Source of the DNA: JACXTP01 sp963827905
GTDB lineage: Archaea; Thermoplasmatota; Thermoplasmata; Methanomassiliicoccales; UBA472
Assembly (NCBI GenBank): GCA_963827905.1
Contig: CAWHCB010000003.1
Location: 1 to 64,000, forward strand
DNA length: 64,000 nt
Direction: 5' to 3'
Of this stretch, positions 9,765-19,437 are shown one piece after another; the stretch's first letter is position 1, and every line of letters starts with the position of its first letter. Made by a program: the position numbers and the translations under genes. The notes under the pieces are model-generated. The model was given only the letters and a program-made list of their open reading frames with translations, had not been told where the DNA came from and made no database searches.

Positions 9765-10775
9765 TCATCGAACGAGTTCGGTTAATGTCGTTTCGATCGC
9801 CCCCTCCTTTCTCGAGGGAGAATTGGTTGATAACTCTTCTTCTCCGGCTCCATCCGCATCCAATGCGATTTCAATGGCTGAGGAGATCCTATTCACATCT
9901 CCGTAGGGGACAAGGAAACCGGTGTCTCCAGCAGCGGACCTATTCCCAGGGATGTCTGATCCGACAAAAGTGCATTCGCAGAGCATGCTTTCACAAACGG
10001 CATTAGGAAGACCTTCGCGGTAGGATAATTGTGCATACACTTTCGCCCTTTGGTATAGTTTAGGTGTTTCCTCAAAAGGAACCGGTGGAACGAACGCGAC
10101 ATTGGCCGGGGCCAGGTTGCGCAACCGTTCAAGAGCCTCACCGCTAGGTCCTGCTATCACAAAGTCGACCTCAGGAAGTTGCGTGGCGGTCGAAACCAAC
10201 ACATCCAGTCCCTTTATCCTTGCCCTTGACCAAGAGGAACCCGAAGATACCGTCAAGACCTTGCGCTCCTTCTTACCTATGGGCTGGAACATTTCGGAAT
10301 CGTAACCTGTTGGAATCACTCGAAATCCGCTAGTGTCCAGCCCTAGATTCTTTCTGACATCGGCACACAATCCCTCGTCCACCGGAAGAATTGCGTCTGC
10401 CCTCTCTAAGACATTTTTAACCCTTCTTCTCCCCTTTTCAGTTTAACAACGCCCCATATGCAAAATCTGGCTCCGCTGCAACATCGTATCCGCCAAGCAC
10501 CACCGCGGTTTTTTTCCTAAAGGTCGAGCTATTTTTGAGGGCCAGTAAGAAAAGTCAGCGAACCATGAATAGACAACATCTGCCCATTGGACACCTCTCG
10601 CCAGCGAGAGTAAATTCGGCACATTGTCTATGATATACCTCTTACCGAGCTGCTCCCTGCCATAAAGATAGACAGTTCTAACATCGAACGATTTTGCTAA
10701 AAGGTTGGCGTCATGAAGAATGAAAGGAGACCTCGTTGGAGCTACCAACAGGACCCGAGTTCTGCGCTCTCTCAT
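9765..10775 (-). CDS. GT4-type glycosyltransferase, frameshifted
   Basis: The protein starts MRERRTRVLLVAPTRSPF and has an N-terminal Rossmann-like half with VQWADVVYSWFADFSYWP. Two disruptions near 10440-10500 join it to VKNVLERADAILPVDEGLCA, a nucleotide-binding half with VLTVSSGSSWSRARIKGLDV, VDFVIAGPSGEALERL and YAQLSYREGLPNAVCESMLC. The E-G-L-P-N-A-V-x-E-x-M block is the GT4 donor site. Start choice: an upstream in-frame ATG at 10829 lies only about 16 bases after the TATA box at 10841-10848. ATG 10775, with GAGGTG upstream, is therefore preferred. It lies behind the dehydrogenase promoter and shares its strand. Donor sugar is unknown. Confidence 0.75.
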
Positions 10776-10840
10776 CGAACCGGTCACGCACCTCGATTGG
10801 TCTGAGATGATATTAAATGGAACGGCCACCCCGAATTTCG

Positions 10841-10848
10841 AATATAAA
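10841..10848 (-). promoter_or_regulatory. TATA box of the 9765-10775 glycosyltransferase
   Basis: On the minus strand GGTTTATATTC lies here. The expected RNA start is near 10818, downstream of the ATG at 10829, which supports the internal ATG 10775. Confidence 0.4.
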
Positions 10849-11011
10849 CCCAGCTATGGTAACCTATAAATCTCGTCTCCCTTTTTCCTCCTCTGCACTC
10901 GTGGGTATGGTTCAATATCACCAATAATCGCAAAAATGATGAATTGGTATCATTGGCCTTCCTATTAGCGCATCGAACAGTCAGACTCGGCTTTGAGAGG
11001 AAAGTGAGCCA

Positions 11012-12070
11012 ATGAGGAAATTATTCACTGTGGGCCCAGTAGAAGTCTTCCCGGACACCCTGGAGGCGATGAGCCGTCCCATGGTCGTGCACCGGGGGAA
11101 GGACTACCAGAACCTGCAGCATGGCGTGGTGGAGAAGCTGCACAAGGTCTTGGACACGGACATGGAGATATTCCTGTCCCCCGCTTCGGCCACCGGGTTC
11201 CTGGAAGCGTGCGTGCGCTGCGGCGTGCACAAGAAGATGACGGGCATCTCGAACGGCTCCTTCGGCGACCGCTGGCAGCGATCGGCACCCTGAACGGCAA
11301 ACTGGTCGATCGCATCGACGCCACCTGGGGCAAGGCAGTGCGCAAGGAGCATATCGAGGGCAAGATCAGCCCGGAGGCCGAGGCCATCACCGTGGTCTCG
11401 AACGAATCGTCCACCGGCGTGCTCAATCCCATGCTGGAGATCGCGGACGCGGTCCGGGCCAATGGCGACCCGTTGCTGTTCGTGGACGGCGTGACCGCGG
11501 TGGGCGCGGTGGACATGCATCTCCGCAAGATGCGACCGGACGCGATGGTCTTCGGCAGCCAGAAGGCGCTCGCTCTGCCGCCCGGCCTGGCGATCATCTG
11601 CGTCTCCGAACGGCTCATGAAGAAGGCGGAGACGGTGAAGAACCGCGGCTACTACTTCGATCTGGTCGAGATCAAGAAGTTCGCCGACAAGGACCTGCCG
11701 CTGACCACCCCGCCGTGTCGCTGCTGTACGGCCTCGACTACCAGCTGGACAAGATGGCTGAAGGAGGGCATGGCCCGGTACGATCGGCACGACGCCATGA
11801 CCGAGATCGCCACGAGTGGGCCATGAAGCGCTTCGAGCTCTACGCCGAGGAAGGCTTCTGTTCCCGGACGATCACCGTGGTGGAGACGGGAAGTTCGACG
11901 TCGGCCACCTCGACAAGGAGCTCAAGGCGGAAGGGTTCGAGGTCTCGCCTGGCTACGGCAAGCTGAAGGACACCACCTTCCGCATCGGGCACATGGGCGA
12001 TCTCACCACGTCCGATATTAAGGACCTGCTAAGCGATGTGATGGACGAGGTTCTGGAGGACATGAAATGA
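11012..12070 (+). CDS. Class V aminotransferase (serine-pyruvate/alanine-glyoxylate or phosphoserine type), frameshifted
   Basis: The PLP enzyme starts MRKLFTVGPVEVFPDTLEAM and carries the class V blocks EIFLSPASATGFLEACVR, ITVVSNESSTGVLNPM, LLFVDGVTAVGAVDMHL (cofactor Asp) and DAMVFGSQKALALPPG (Schiff-base Lys). Indels lie near 11275, 11715, 11805 and 11890. The next gene, serA, overlaps the stop (ATGA). SerA makes 3-phosphohydroxypyruvate, so the likely role is its amination in serine synthesis; serine-glyoxylate exchange is the alternative. The upstream gap 10776-11011 holds an AT-rich stretch with CTATAAATC near 10865 but no evident gene. GAGGAAAGTGAG before the ATG is a plausible ribosome site. 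Confidence 0.85.
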
Positions 12071-13668
12071 AGATAATCGTCACCGACGAGCTGTCCAAGG
12101 AGGGCATGGAGATGCTCACCGAGGGCTCGAAGGTGTAGGTGGACGTCAGGCCGAGGATATCCCCGGAGGACTTGCTCAAGGTCATCGGCGACTACGATGC
12201 CATCATCATCCGCTCCGGCACCAAGGTCACCGCCCAGGTCATCGAGGCCGGGAAGAAGCTGAAGGTCGTCGGGCGCGCCGGCGTGGGCGTGGACAACGTG
12301 GACGTCGAGGCGGCCACCCGGCATGGGGTGCTCGTCATGAACACCCCCGGCGGCAACACCGTCTCCGCGGCGGAGCACGCCATGGCCATGATGCTGGCGT
12401 TGGCGAGGAACATCGTCTGGGCCGACGCATCCTTGAAGTCGGGCAAATGGGAGCGGGGCAAGTTCATGGGCACCGAGCTCAACGGCAAGACCCTGGGCAT
12501 CGTCGGCATCGGCCGGGTCGGCGGCGAGGTCGCCAAGAGGGCGAAGTCCTTCCAGATGAAGATGATCGGGTACGACCCGTTCATGTCGCCGGAGGTGGCG
12601 GTCAAGCTCGGCGTGCGCTTGACTACCGCTGGACAAGGTCTTCGAGGAGGCGGACATCATCACGGTGCACGCACCCCTGACGTCCAGGCACCCACCACCT
12701 GATCGGGAAGGAGCAGTTCGAGAAGATGAAGCCCGGATGATGATCATCAACTGCGCCCGCGGCGGGATCATCGACGAGGAGGCGCTGTACGAGGCGCTCA
12801 AGAGCAACCGCATCGCCGGCGCCGCCCTGGACGTGTTCGAGAGCGAGCCGCCCAAGGGATCGAAGCTGATGGAGCTGAGCAACATCGTGCGTCACGCCCC
12901 ACCTGGGCGCTTCCACCAAGGAGGCGCAGGAGAAGGTCTCCCTGGAGATGGCCGAACCGTCAAGGACTTCCTGGTCGAGGGCAAGATCGCCAACGCGGTG
13001 AACGCGCCCATCGGCCGGGTGGACCCGAAGGTCATCCCCTACATGGCCTCGCCGAGATGCTGGCTCCTTCGCCTTCCAGCTGGTCGACGGCCCGGTCAAG
13101 CGGGTCGAGGTGGTGGTGAACGGCGAAATGGCCAAGATGGACACGAAGACGCTGGCAACGTATCCGCGCTCATCGGCGTGCTGGAGAACATCATCGGGGA
13201 AGTGAACATAATCAACGCCGGCGCGATCGCCAAGGAGAAGGGCATCCAGATCGTGGAGACCAAGATCGAGGAGTCAAGCCGCTACGTGAACATGCTGACG
13301 GTGATGGTGCATTCGGACGGCAGCCGCCAGGTCCGGGGCACGGTCTTCCCCTCGGGCGAGCCACGCCTGCTCGGCGTGGACGAGTACGACCTCGACATGC
13401 CGGTGGAGGGCGATTTCATACTCACCATGCACAACGACGTTCCGGGGATGATCGGGAAGGTCGGGACGATCCTGGGCGAGAAGGGCATCAACATCGCCCG
13501 CATGGGCGTGGGCCGAGAGAGCCGGGGCGGGAAGGCGTTGATGCTGGTCTCGGTGACGACCTGGTCACCAAGGACGTGCTGGAGGCGCTGAAGGCGCTGC
13601 CTAACTTCCAGGAGGCCCACTATGTCCGCCTCAGCCACATGAAGGCCAAGGAGTACATGAACGTCTGA
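12067..13668 (+). CDS. serA: SerA, D-3-phosphoglycerate dehydrogenase, with one nonsense codon and frameshifts
   Basis: SerA catalyses the first step of serine synthesis. The start MKIIVTDELSKEGMEMLTEG is followed by an in-frame TAG at 12136-12138 (SKV-stop-VDVRP), where a Glu codon GAG is expected. A GTG at 12139 could restart but would drop the first strand of the substrate domain. Next come AIIIRSGTKVTAQVIE, VVGRAGVGVDNVDVEAATRH, LGIVGIGRVGGEVAKRAKSF (NAD loop) and MIINCARGGIIDEEALYEAL. The C-terminal part has an intervening domain and an ACT domain starting DFILTMHNDVPGMIGKVGTI, so this is the long form of the enzyme. Shifts occur near 12630, 12690, 12740, 12895, 13055, 13160 and 13560. 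Confidence 0.9.
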
Positions 13669-13710
13669 ACGGGTTGGCAAACGGTTAAGAGCAGCGCCCC
13701 CATTCGGGAC

Positions 13711-14786
13711 ATGCGCATAGCGTCAGTGGTGGGAGCGAGACCCCAGTTTGTCAAGCTGGCACCGCTGCACCGCGAGGTCGTGAAGAGACATCGTCACATC
13801 ATTGTCCACACCGGACAGCATTATGATTATAAGATGAGCCAGGTGTTCTTCGAGGAGCTTAACATCCCTGAGCCGGACCATAACTTGGGCGTGGGGTCCG
13901 GGAGCCACGGGGAGCAGACCGGGATGATGCTCTCGGCCATCGAGGAGGTCTTCATGAGGGAGAGGCCGGACATGGTCCTGGTCTACGGCGACACCAATTC
14001 TACATTGGCAGGGGCCCTTGCCGCCACCAAGCTCCTCATCCCGGTGGCGCATGTCGAGGCTGGCCTGAGGTCCTACCGCCGGGGCATGCCCGAGGAGATA
14101 AACCGGGTGCTCACCGACCATATGGCCGACCTGCTGCTATGCCCTACCGAGCTGGCCATGGCCAACCTGAGGAAGGAGGGCGTGCAGAAGGGCTGCCACC
14201 TGGTGGGCGACCCCATGGCCCAGGTGCTGCTGGTGTTCGAACCATTGCTGGACCCAGCCGTGCCGGAACGTTTCGGCACCAGACGGGAGGATATGTCCTG
14301 GCCACCATACATCGCCAGGAGAACGCCGACTCCAGGGAGAACATGGAGAGCATAATCGAGGCCATGCTGGAGTATGATGGGGACATAGTCCTTCCGCTAC
14401 ATCCCCGTACCGCGAAGAACCTCCGCTCCTGGGGGGCGCTATCCCGTCTGGAGGCCGCCGGACACATCAAGCTGGCGGAGCCGCAGGGTTTCCTGGCATT
14501 CACCTCGTTGGAGAGGCACGCCCGCATGGTGATGACCGATTCCGGTGGCGTGCAGAAGGAGGCCTATTTCTTCCGGGTGCCTTGCGTCACGGTGCGGGAC
14601 GAAACGGAATGGGTGGAGACCTTGGAAGGGGGTTGGAACGTTCTTACAGGGGCCGACAAGGGACGGATCGCCGCGGCATTGCAGAGACCGAGGCCCAAGG
14701 CAGAGCCAAGGCTTACCTATGGGGACAAGCACGTCTCGCAAAGGATCGTGGAGTGCTTGGAGGCCTTCATGGCCTCAAGGTCATAG
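13711..14786 (+). CDS. wecB: UDP-HexNAc 2-epimerase (WecB/WbpI family), one frameshift region
   Basis: The enzyme inverts C2 of UDP-GlcNAc (WecB) or UDP-GlcNAc3NAcA (WbpI) to the manno form. The N-terminus MRIASVVGARPQFVKLAPLH is diagnostic. It is followed by HTGQHYDYKMSQVFFEEL, VLVYGDTNSTLAGALAA, VAHVEAGLRSYRRGMPEEIN, GYVLATIHRQENADSRENM and MTDSGGVQKEAYFFRVPCVT, which hold the catalytic Asp/Glu/His set of the family. Indels near 14285-14300 break it once. The 3' end overlaps the remnant thiamine-binding gene on the other strand. It sits between the serine genes and the helicase block, apart from the other wbp-like genes, and has no clear promoter beyond the 42-base gap. Confidence 0.9.
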
Positions 14787-14977
14787 TTTGGCGCGGACGC
14801 TCTCCACCTTGTCACTTATGTGACTCTCGATCTATTGGTCAACGATCATGACGTCGCTCATCGCTCGGCTTGACAAGCTCAAGACCTTCCAGATAGTTCA
14901 TGATGACCGCAATGACCTCGTCCATGTCCCCTTGCACTATGGTGCCCATGGGCGTAAGCGCTGAACTCCGCTATCAT
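14781..14977 (-). pseudogene. MTH1187/YkoF-like thiamine-binding protein remnant
   Basis: On the minus strand MIAEFSA is followed, after a frame change, by ALTPMGTIVQGDMDEVIAVI and MNYLEGLELVKPSDERR. A further shift leads to RVMIVDQ and the end SDKVESVRAKL. The LTPMGT-x-x-x-G-D-x-D-E-V block and closing E-S-V are characteristic of this roughly 100-aa family, which binds thiamine or related ligands. About 25 residues between MIAEFS and LTPMGT are missing, so this is more than a simple indel and looks truly reduced. It overlaps the last codons of wecB. Confidence 0.55.
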
Positions 14978-15067
14978 TTCGGAACATCTGCGAAAAAGAT
15001 GATGTTATTCGGATGGCGTGATATTTCTGCATAAGTTCATATAAATGTGTCGCTACGAAATTTCAAA

Positions 15068-15084
15068 CCTGGATTTCAACCAGG
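15068..15084. repeat. Short inverted repeat in the 14978-15217 gap
   Basis: CCTGG (15068-15072) and CCAGG (15080-15084) flank a 7-base loop upstream of the TATA elements of the next gene. It could be an operator half-site pair or chance. The rest of this 240-base gap holds only the AT-rich promoter stretch. Confidence 0.25.
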
Positions 15085-15137
15085 GAAAGATGTCGAGCTC
15101 TGCGAAACATCGTATCAAAATGATAGGGGCGTCGACC

Positions 15138-15151
15138 AAAATATATATATA
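15138..15151 (+). promoter_or_regulatory. AT-rich TATA region before the DUF6015-like gene
   Basis: AAAATATATATATACA is a strong TATA-like run about 70 bases before ATG 15218. A second candidate, GGTTTAAATTC, lies near 15166-15176 with spacing that leaves a leader of about 20 bases. Confidence 0.4.
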
Positions 15152-15217
15152 CATTATTGTGAATGGTTTAAATTCAATTTCTTATAGATTCATTATATCG
15201 TTCAGAGGCCAGTCAGC

Positions 15218-15769
15218 ATGAAAAGCGGTGCAGGTGCCAAGGGAAGAGTTATTTCTGGAGCCAAGAAAGCCGGGAGCAAGTCCGCGACCATTTCTATGGT
15301 CGGGGATTCTAGCATCAAGGACGAGGTCCCGTTCGTCTCCGGTGGAGGCGCGAAACAACCAACCTTTGAGATCTGTTTCGACAATAAATGTACCACCTTG
15401 ACCGTGGAAGACCTCACCAACGCCATCCGAAACGGCATAGACCGCGAGGGCATGCCGGAGGAACAGGCCCGGGGAATGGCCCAACATGTTCTGAACTTCT
15501 TTGGTTACAGCGAGAGGATCATCGACAACATCTTGGAACCGGAGGACCGGGACGCCTTCTATCAACTGGAGGACACCGGCATACTCACCACCGAGCGGGA
15601 GGAGACCACCCTATACGACGGAAGGGAGTGGCGCATCCATTACTGGCTTTTCCGCAAGGAGCGCATCCATGAGCTGATAAACGTGGATGGCAGCCTGAGC
15701 GCGGGGAACGAGGACGCCTCGTTCGATTATGGCGAAGTGCCGGAAGAGATCTGGCAGCGCACCAAGTGA
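15218..15769 (+). CDS. Conserved hypothetical protein, DUF6015-like, 183 aa
   Basis: The gene is intact. The first 60 or so residues are low-complexity and basic (MKSGAGAKGRVISGAKKAG), probably disordered. The ordered part starts at LTVEDLTNAIRNGIDREGMP, then AQHVLNFFGYSERIIDNILE, DRDAFYQLEDTGILTTEREE and YDGREWRIHYWLFRKERIHE. That last block, a predicted helix bundle with a winged-helix flavour, resembles a short domain (DUF6015) I associate with Thermoplasmata-type archaea; this match is from memory. No catalytic motif is visible. It has its own AT-rich promoter and lies 78 bases before the helicase start. Function is unknown; a DNA-binding role is a guess from the fold pattern. Confidence 0.6.
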   Translation: MKSGAGAKGRVISGAKKAGSKSATISMVGDSSIKDEVPFVSGGGAKQPTFEICFDNKCTTLTVEDLTNAIRNGIDREGMPEEQARGMAQHVLNFFGYSERIIDNILEPEDRDAFYQLEDTGILTTEREETTLYDGREWRIHYWLFRKERIHELINVDGSLSAGNEDASFDYGEVPEEIWQRTK

Positions 15770-15847
15770 TCGTTTTTTCATTCGGTCCCTGACAGTTTCG
15801 GGGACCTCAAGGAAACCATATTGACGTTCATAGGGATAGCTCTAGAG

Positions 15848-17771
15848 ATGGACCTCTTCCCTTACCCTCACCGGCCTCACCAGACGGAGTTCGTTTCGCT
15901 GGTGGCGAGCACCGCGGCCAAGAGGCGCCACGTGGTACTGGAGAGCGGCACTGGGACCGGCAAGACCGTATGCGCCTTGTGCGGTGCGCTTCAGGAGGCG
16001 TTGCCCCAGGGCCGCAAGGTCCTCTACCTGACCCGGACCAATTCGCAAGAGAAGCAGGTCATCATGGAACTTAGGCGAATCGCGCAGAAGGCTCCCGTCT
16101 TCGGTCTGGCCATTCAAGGGCGCCAGGTCACCTGCCCGTTGGTGCGCCAGGACCCGGACCTCAAGGGCGGCAACCCCGAGGAGCTGGCCCGACTGTGCCG
16201 GGAGAAGAAGAAAAAGGCCATGCAGGGCGATGGCGGCTGCCGCTTCTTCGCCGAGACCATGGCGGCGGACCGGGACGCCATCGCCGCCTGGTGCCGCCAG
16301 CAGCTTCCCACCGCCGAGGAGTTCGTGGAATATTGCGAAAAGTATCGCTACTGTCCTCACGAGCTCATGAAGGAACTAGCGGCAGAGGCAGACGTGATCG
16401 CCGCTCCCTACGCCTACTTCTTCATCCCCTTCATCCGACATTCTCTACTCAACTGGATGAACGTCTCCCTGGAGGACCTGTTCATAATAATAGACGAGGC
16501 TCACAACCTGCCTGACTACACCAGGGACGTGGAGAGCTTCTCCCTGTCGACCTGGACGCTGGACGCGGTAGGGCGGGAGATCGAGGAGTACGGCGACCCC
16601 GAGGTGCTGGAAGGAACGAGCATCCGCGATGTGCTGGTGCAGACCCGGCGTATGTTGGAAGAGGCGGTGCGCGACTACCTCATCGACGAGGACGGCCTCA
16701 TCCCGCCCTCATTCCTGGAGGAAGGGCTTATGTCGGCCTTCACCACCTCCTCGCGCGGGCTGCAGGCGGCCGCCAAGATGCTGATGGAGCAAGGGGAGAT
16801 CATCAAGGAGCAACGCACCATTGAAGGCCGATTGCCCCGCTCCTACATATTCGCCCTCGGCTCCTTCATAAATTATTGGACCAGCCTGGACGACGCCCTT
16901 TATGTCAAGCTCATCACTTGGAGGCGATAACCCCAGCTTCCGAGCCTACTGCCTGGACCCGGAGGTGACCACCTCGGTGCTCTTAGGGTCAGGGGGCTCG
17001 CTGCATATGTCCGGCACCCTGGCCCCCTTGTCCGAATACCGGGACTCGATCGGGCTGCCTCGGGACAGCGTGCTCATGACCTTCCCCTCCCCCTTCCCAC
17101 CGGAGAACCGGGCCATATTCTATCTGGACGACGTCACCACCAAATATGAGGAGATGGCCGCCGATGCGGACATGGTGCAGCGCTTAGAGGACCGGGTGGT
17201 GCAAGTGTGCAACGTCATCGGGCGCAACACCGTGGTCTTCTTTCCCTCCTATTCGCTAATGGAGAGGTTCATAGCCGACCGAATTCTGCCGCGCATGAAG
17301 CGGAAGGTGCACGTGGAGGAACGTGGCATGGCCCAGAACGACCTGATGGAGGTGGTCTCCCGCTTCAAGGGCCAAAGCGAACATGGGGCGGTGTTGTTCG
17401 CCGTGATGGGGGGAAGGATCAGCGAAGGTATCGACTTCCCCGACCGGGAGCTGGAGCTGGCCTTGATCGTGGGCCTGCCATATCCTCGTCCGACCGCGAA
17501 GCAGCGTGCCCTCATGCATTTCTATGAGACCCGCTTCCGCAAGGGTTGGGAGTACACCGTAAAGGCGCCGACCTACCGCAAGATGGCCCAGGCCATCGGA
17601 CGCCTGATACGCACGGAGACGGACGTGGGGGCGGCCCTGATCATGGACAAGCGCGCCAAGCAGTTCGAGGAGCGTTTCGACCTCATCCTCAGCGAATCGC
17701 CGGCCAACGACCTGCTGCTCTTTTTCGAGGAAAGGGGCTCCAGTCCTCCCGGGCCGTCGAAAGTTTCTTAA
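15848..17771 (+). CDS. XPD/Rad3-family Fe-S DNA helicase (DinG-related), one frameshift
   Basis: This SF2 5'-3' helicase probably works in DNA repair. ATG 15848 (MDLFPYPHRPHQTEFV, the Q-motif-like start) is preferred over the TTG at 15821. Walker A is ESGTGTGKTV near residue 37. Four cysteines in VTCPL, ARLCRE, GGCRFF and YRYCPHE match the Fe-S cluster ligands, and the DEAH box is IIIDEAHNL. One extra T near 16917 shifts the frame. The second part has SGGSLHMSGTLAPL, AVMGGRISEGIDFPDR, LIVGLPYPRPT and MAQAIGRLIRTETDVG (motifs IV-VI). The total of about 640 aa is normal. carS starts 22 bases after it. Confidence 0.88.
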
Positions 17772-17793
17772 TCGATGGGGGGAATCGGCCGCC

Positions 17794-18366
17794 ATGGACC
17801 TAACCGAGGTCTTGCTCCTGATCTTCCTGGGCTTCTGGCTCATGCTCCCCGCCTTCCTGCCCAATTCCGCGGCTGTCCTGTTCGGCGGTGGCCTGCCCAT
17901 GGACCTCGGTAAGAGCTGGAAGGGCAAGCGGTTGCTGGGGGACGGAAAGACCTGGAGGGGTTTCATCGGCGGGGTGAGCGCCGGCACATGCATCGGCATA
18001 ATCCAGTTGTTCATCGCCTACCCCTTTGACGCCGTGGAGTTCTGGGGCTTCGGCCCGGTGCCCGAGGCCATCCTGGTGGTGTTCGTCCTCGCCCTCGGTT
18101 CACTGCTGGGGGACCTGGTCAGCGCCTTCATCAAACGCCGATTGGGATTGGAGCGGGGCGCCAAGGCACCGGTCCTGGATCAGTACAACTTCATTGCCGG
18201 GGCGATGCTGCTCGCCCTGCTCATCGTGCCAGACTGGTTCATCGGCGCGTTCATCGAGGGGGAGCACGTCATAAGTCTGATCGCGGTCCTGGTCATAACG
18301 CCGATCCTGCATCGCGGGGTCAACATCATCGGTTACAAGAAAGGTCTTAAGAAGGTTCCCTGGTGA
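17794..18366 (+). CDS. carS: CarS, CDP-archaeol synthase
   Basis: CarS activates unsaturated archaetidic acid with CTP at the membrane, the entry point to archaeal phospholipid head groups. The 190-aa protein has about five hydrophobic helices. LPNSAAVLFGGGLPMDLGKS and LLGDGKTWRGFIGGVSAG near the start, GSLLGDLVSAFIKRRLGLER in the middle and APVLDQYNFIAGAMLLALL after it are the conserved DUF46/CarS blocks. The aspartates in GDLVSAFIKRR and LDQ match the Mg2+/CTP site of the CDP-alcohol synthase superfamily. It is intact, and the next gene, pyrE, starts 4 bases after its stop. Confidence 0.92.
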   Translation: MDLTEVLLLIFLGFWLMLPAFLPNSAAVLFGGGLPMDLGKSWKGKRLLGDGKTWRGFIGGVSAGTCIGIIQLFIAYPFDAVEFWGFGPVPEAILVVFVLALGSLLGDLVSAFIKRRLGLERGAKAPVLDQYNFIAGAMLLALLIVPDWFIGAFIEGEHVISLIAVLVITPILHRGVNIIGYKKGLKKVPW

Positions 18367-18370
18367 GATC

Positions 18371-18901
18371 ATGAGCGAGAAGATGAAGCAGGCGCTGGTC
18401 GGGTGCGGGGCCATACTCTACGGGGACTTCACCCTGGCCTCGGGCAAGAAGAGCCGTTACTACATCGACATAAAGAAGGCCAGCACCGACCCCAAGGTGC
18501 TGAGGTTGGTGGCCGCCGAGATGGCGACGGAGCTGAGGCACAAGGGGATCAAGGCGGACCGCATCGCCGGGGTGGTGCTCGGCTCCATCCCGTTGGCGGT
18601 GGCGCTATCGTTGGAGACCGGCATCCCCTTCATCATGGTGCGAAAGGAGAAGAAGGACCACGGCACCAGCAAGCTCATCGAGGGCGCCTACCAAAAGGGA
18701 GAGAGGGTGTTAGTGGTGGAGGACGTGGTCACCTCCGCTGGGTCGGCGCTCTTCGCGCTTGACCTCCTTCGCTCCGAAGGCATGGTGGTCGACCAGGTCT
18801 TCAGCGTGGTGGATCGGGAGGAGGGCGGACGGGAGAGGCTTCGCGATGCCGGGACCGAGCTGACCGCCCTGGTCACCGCCACCGAGGTCCTGGGGCAGTG
18901 A
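18371..18901 (+). CDS. pyrE: PyrE, orotate phosphoribosyltransferase
   Basis: PyrE joins orotate to PRPP to give OMP in pyrimidine synthesis. The 176-aa protein has FTLASGKKSRYYIDIKKAST (orotate site), GVVLGSIPLAVALSLETGIP, FIMVRKEKKDHGTSKLIEG (the mobile loop with the K-x-H-G pattern) and VLVVEDVVTSAGSALFALDL, the PRPP-binding loop. It is complete and unbroken. Placement between carS and the UDG gene with gaps of 4 and -1 bases indicates one transcription unit, probably driven from upstream of the helicase. Confidence 0.93.
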   Translation: MSEKMKQALVGCGAILYGDFTLASGKKSRYYIDIKKASTDPKVLRLVAAEMATELRHKGIKADRIAGVVLGSIPLAVALSLETGIPFIMVRKEKKDHGTSKLIEGAYQKGERVLVVEDVVTSAGSALFALDLLRSEGMVVDQVFSVVDREEGGRERLRDAGTELTALVTATEVLGQ

Positions 18902-19437
18902 TGTCCACCGATCCGCGATGCCGCCGGTGCCGCCTCTGCGAAGGCCGCACCCAGGTCGTCCACCCGCAGGGAGACCAGAGCTCTCCACTGCTCTTGATCG
19001 GGGAGGGCCCCGGGGAGAAGGAGGACCGGTCGGGACGCCCCTTCGTGGGCCGAGCGGGGAAATGGTTGGACAAATGCCTCGAACAGGCCGACCTTAGGCG
19101 CGATAGCGTGCTCATCACCAACACCGTGCGCTGCCGACCGCCGCAGAACCGCCGTCCCGAGCCTGACGAGATGGCGGCCTGCAGACCTTACCTGATGGAG
19201 GAGCTGCCCGGCCGACGTCTGGTCGTTCCCTTGGGGGCGACCGCCACCGAGAACCTGCTGGGAAGGCCGGTGCGTATGGGGGAGGAGGCGAACCGCGTCC
19301 GGGAAGTGGTCCTGGACGGGATCGTGATAACCGTAATGCCCACCTACCACCCCTCCGCCTGCATCTACAACAAGGAGGCCAGGGTGAAACTGGTCGAAGG
19401 CTTGGCCATTGCAAAAGAGCTCAGCGGTCTTGCTTGA
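18901..19437 (+). CDS. Family 4 uracil-DNA glycosylase with Fe-S cluster
   Basis: This enzyme removes uracil from DNA to start base-excision repair. Near the start CRRCRLCEGRTQ supplies the N-terminal cluster cysteines. LLIGEGPGEKEDRSGRPFVG is the catalytic water-activating motif GEGPG-x-x-E. VLITNTVRCRPPQNRRPEP gives another cysteine, and TVMPTYHPSACIY is the closing minor-groove loop with its His and a Cys. The length of 178 aa is typical. ATG 18901 overlaps the pyrE stop by one base; a GTG at 18898 is an alternative. The 3' end overlaps the convergent glycosyltransferase gene by 17 bases. Confidence 0.92.
   Translation: MSTDPRCRRCRLCEGRTQVVHPQGDQSSPLLLIGEGPGEKEDRSGRPFVGRAGKWLDKCLEQADLRRDSVLITNTVRCRPPQNRRPEPDEMAACRPYLMEELPGRRLVVPLGATATENLLGRPVRMGEEANRVREVVLDGIVITVMPTYHPSACIYNKEARVKLVEGLAIAKELSGLA

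Noticed and set aside
12136..12138. Pyrrolysine at the serA TAG
   Set aside because: TAG ends several normal genes here, the position is not a known pyrrolysine site, and no context supports read-through.
893..14786. A large pseudogene cluster or degenerating region
   Set aside because: The broken genes are mostly single-copy essentials with every motif kept and only one-base shifts. Error is the simpler reading.
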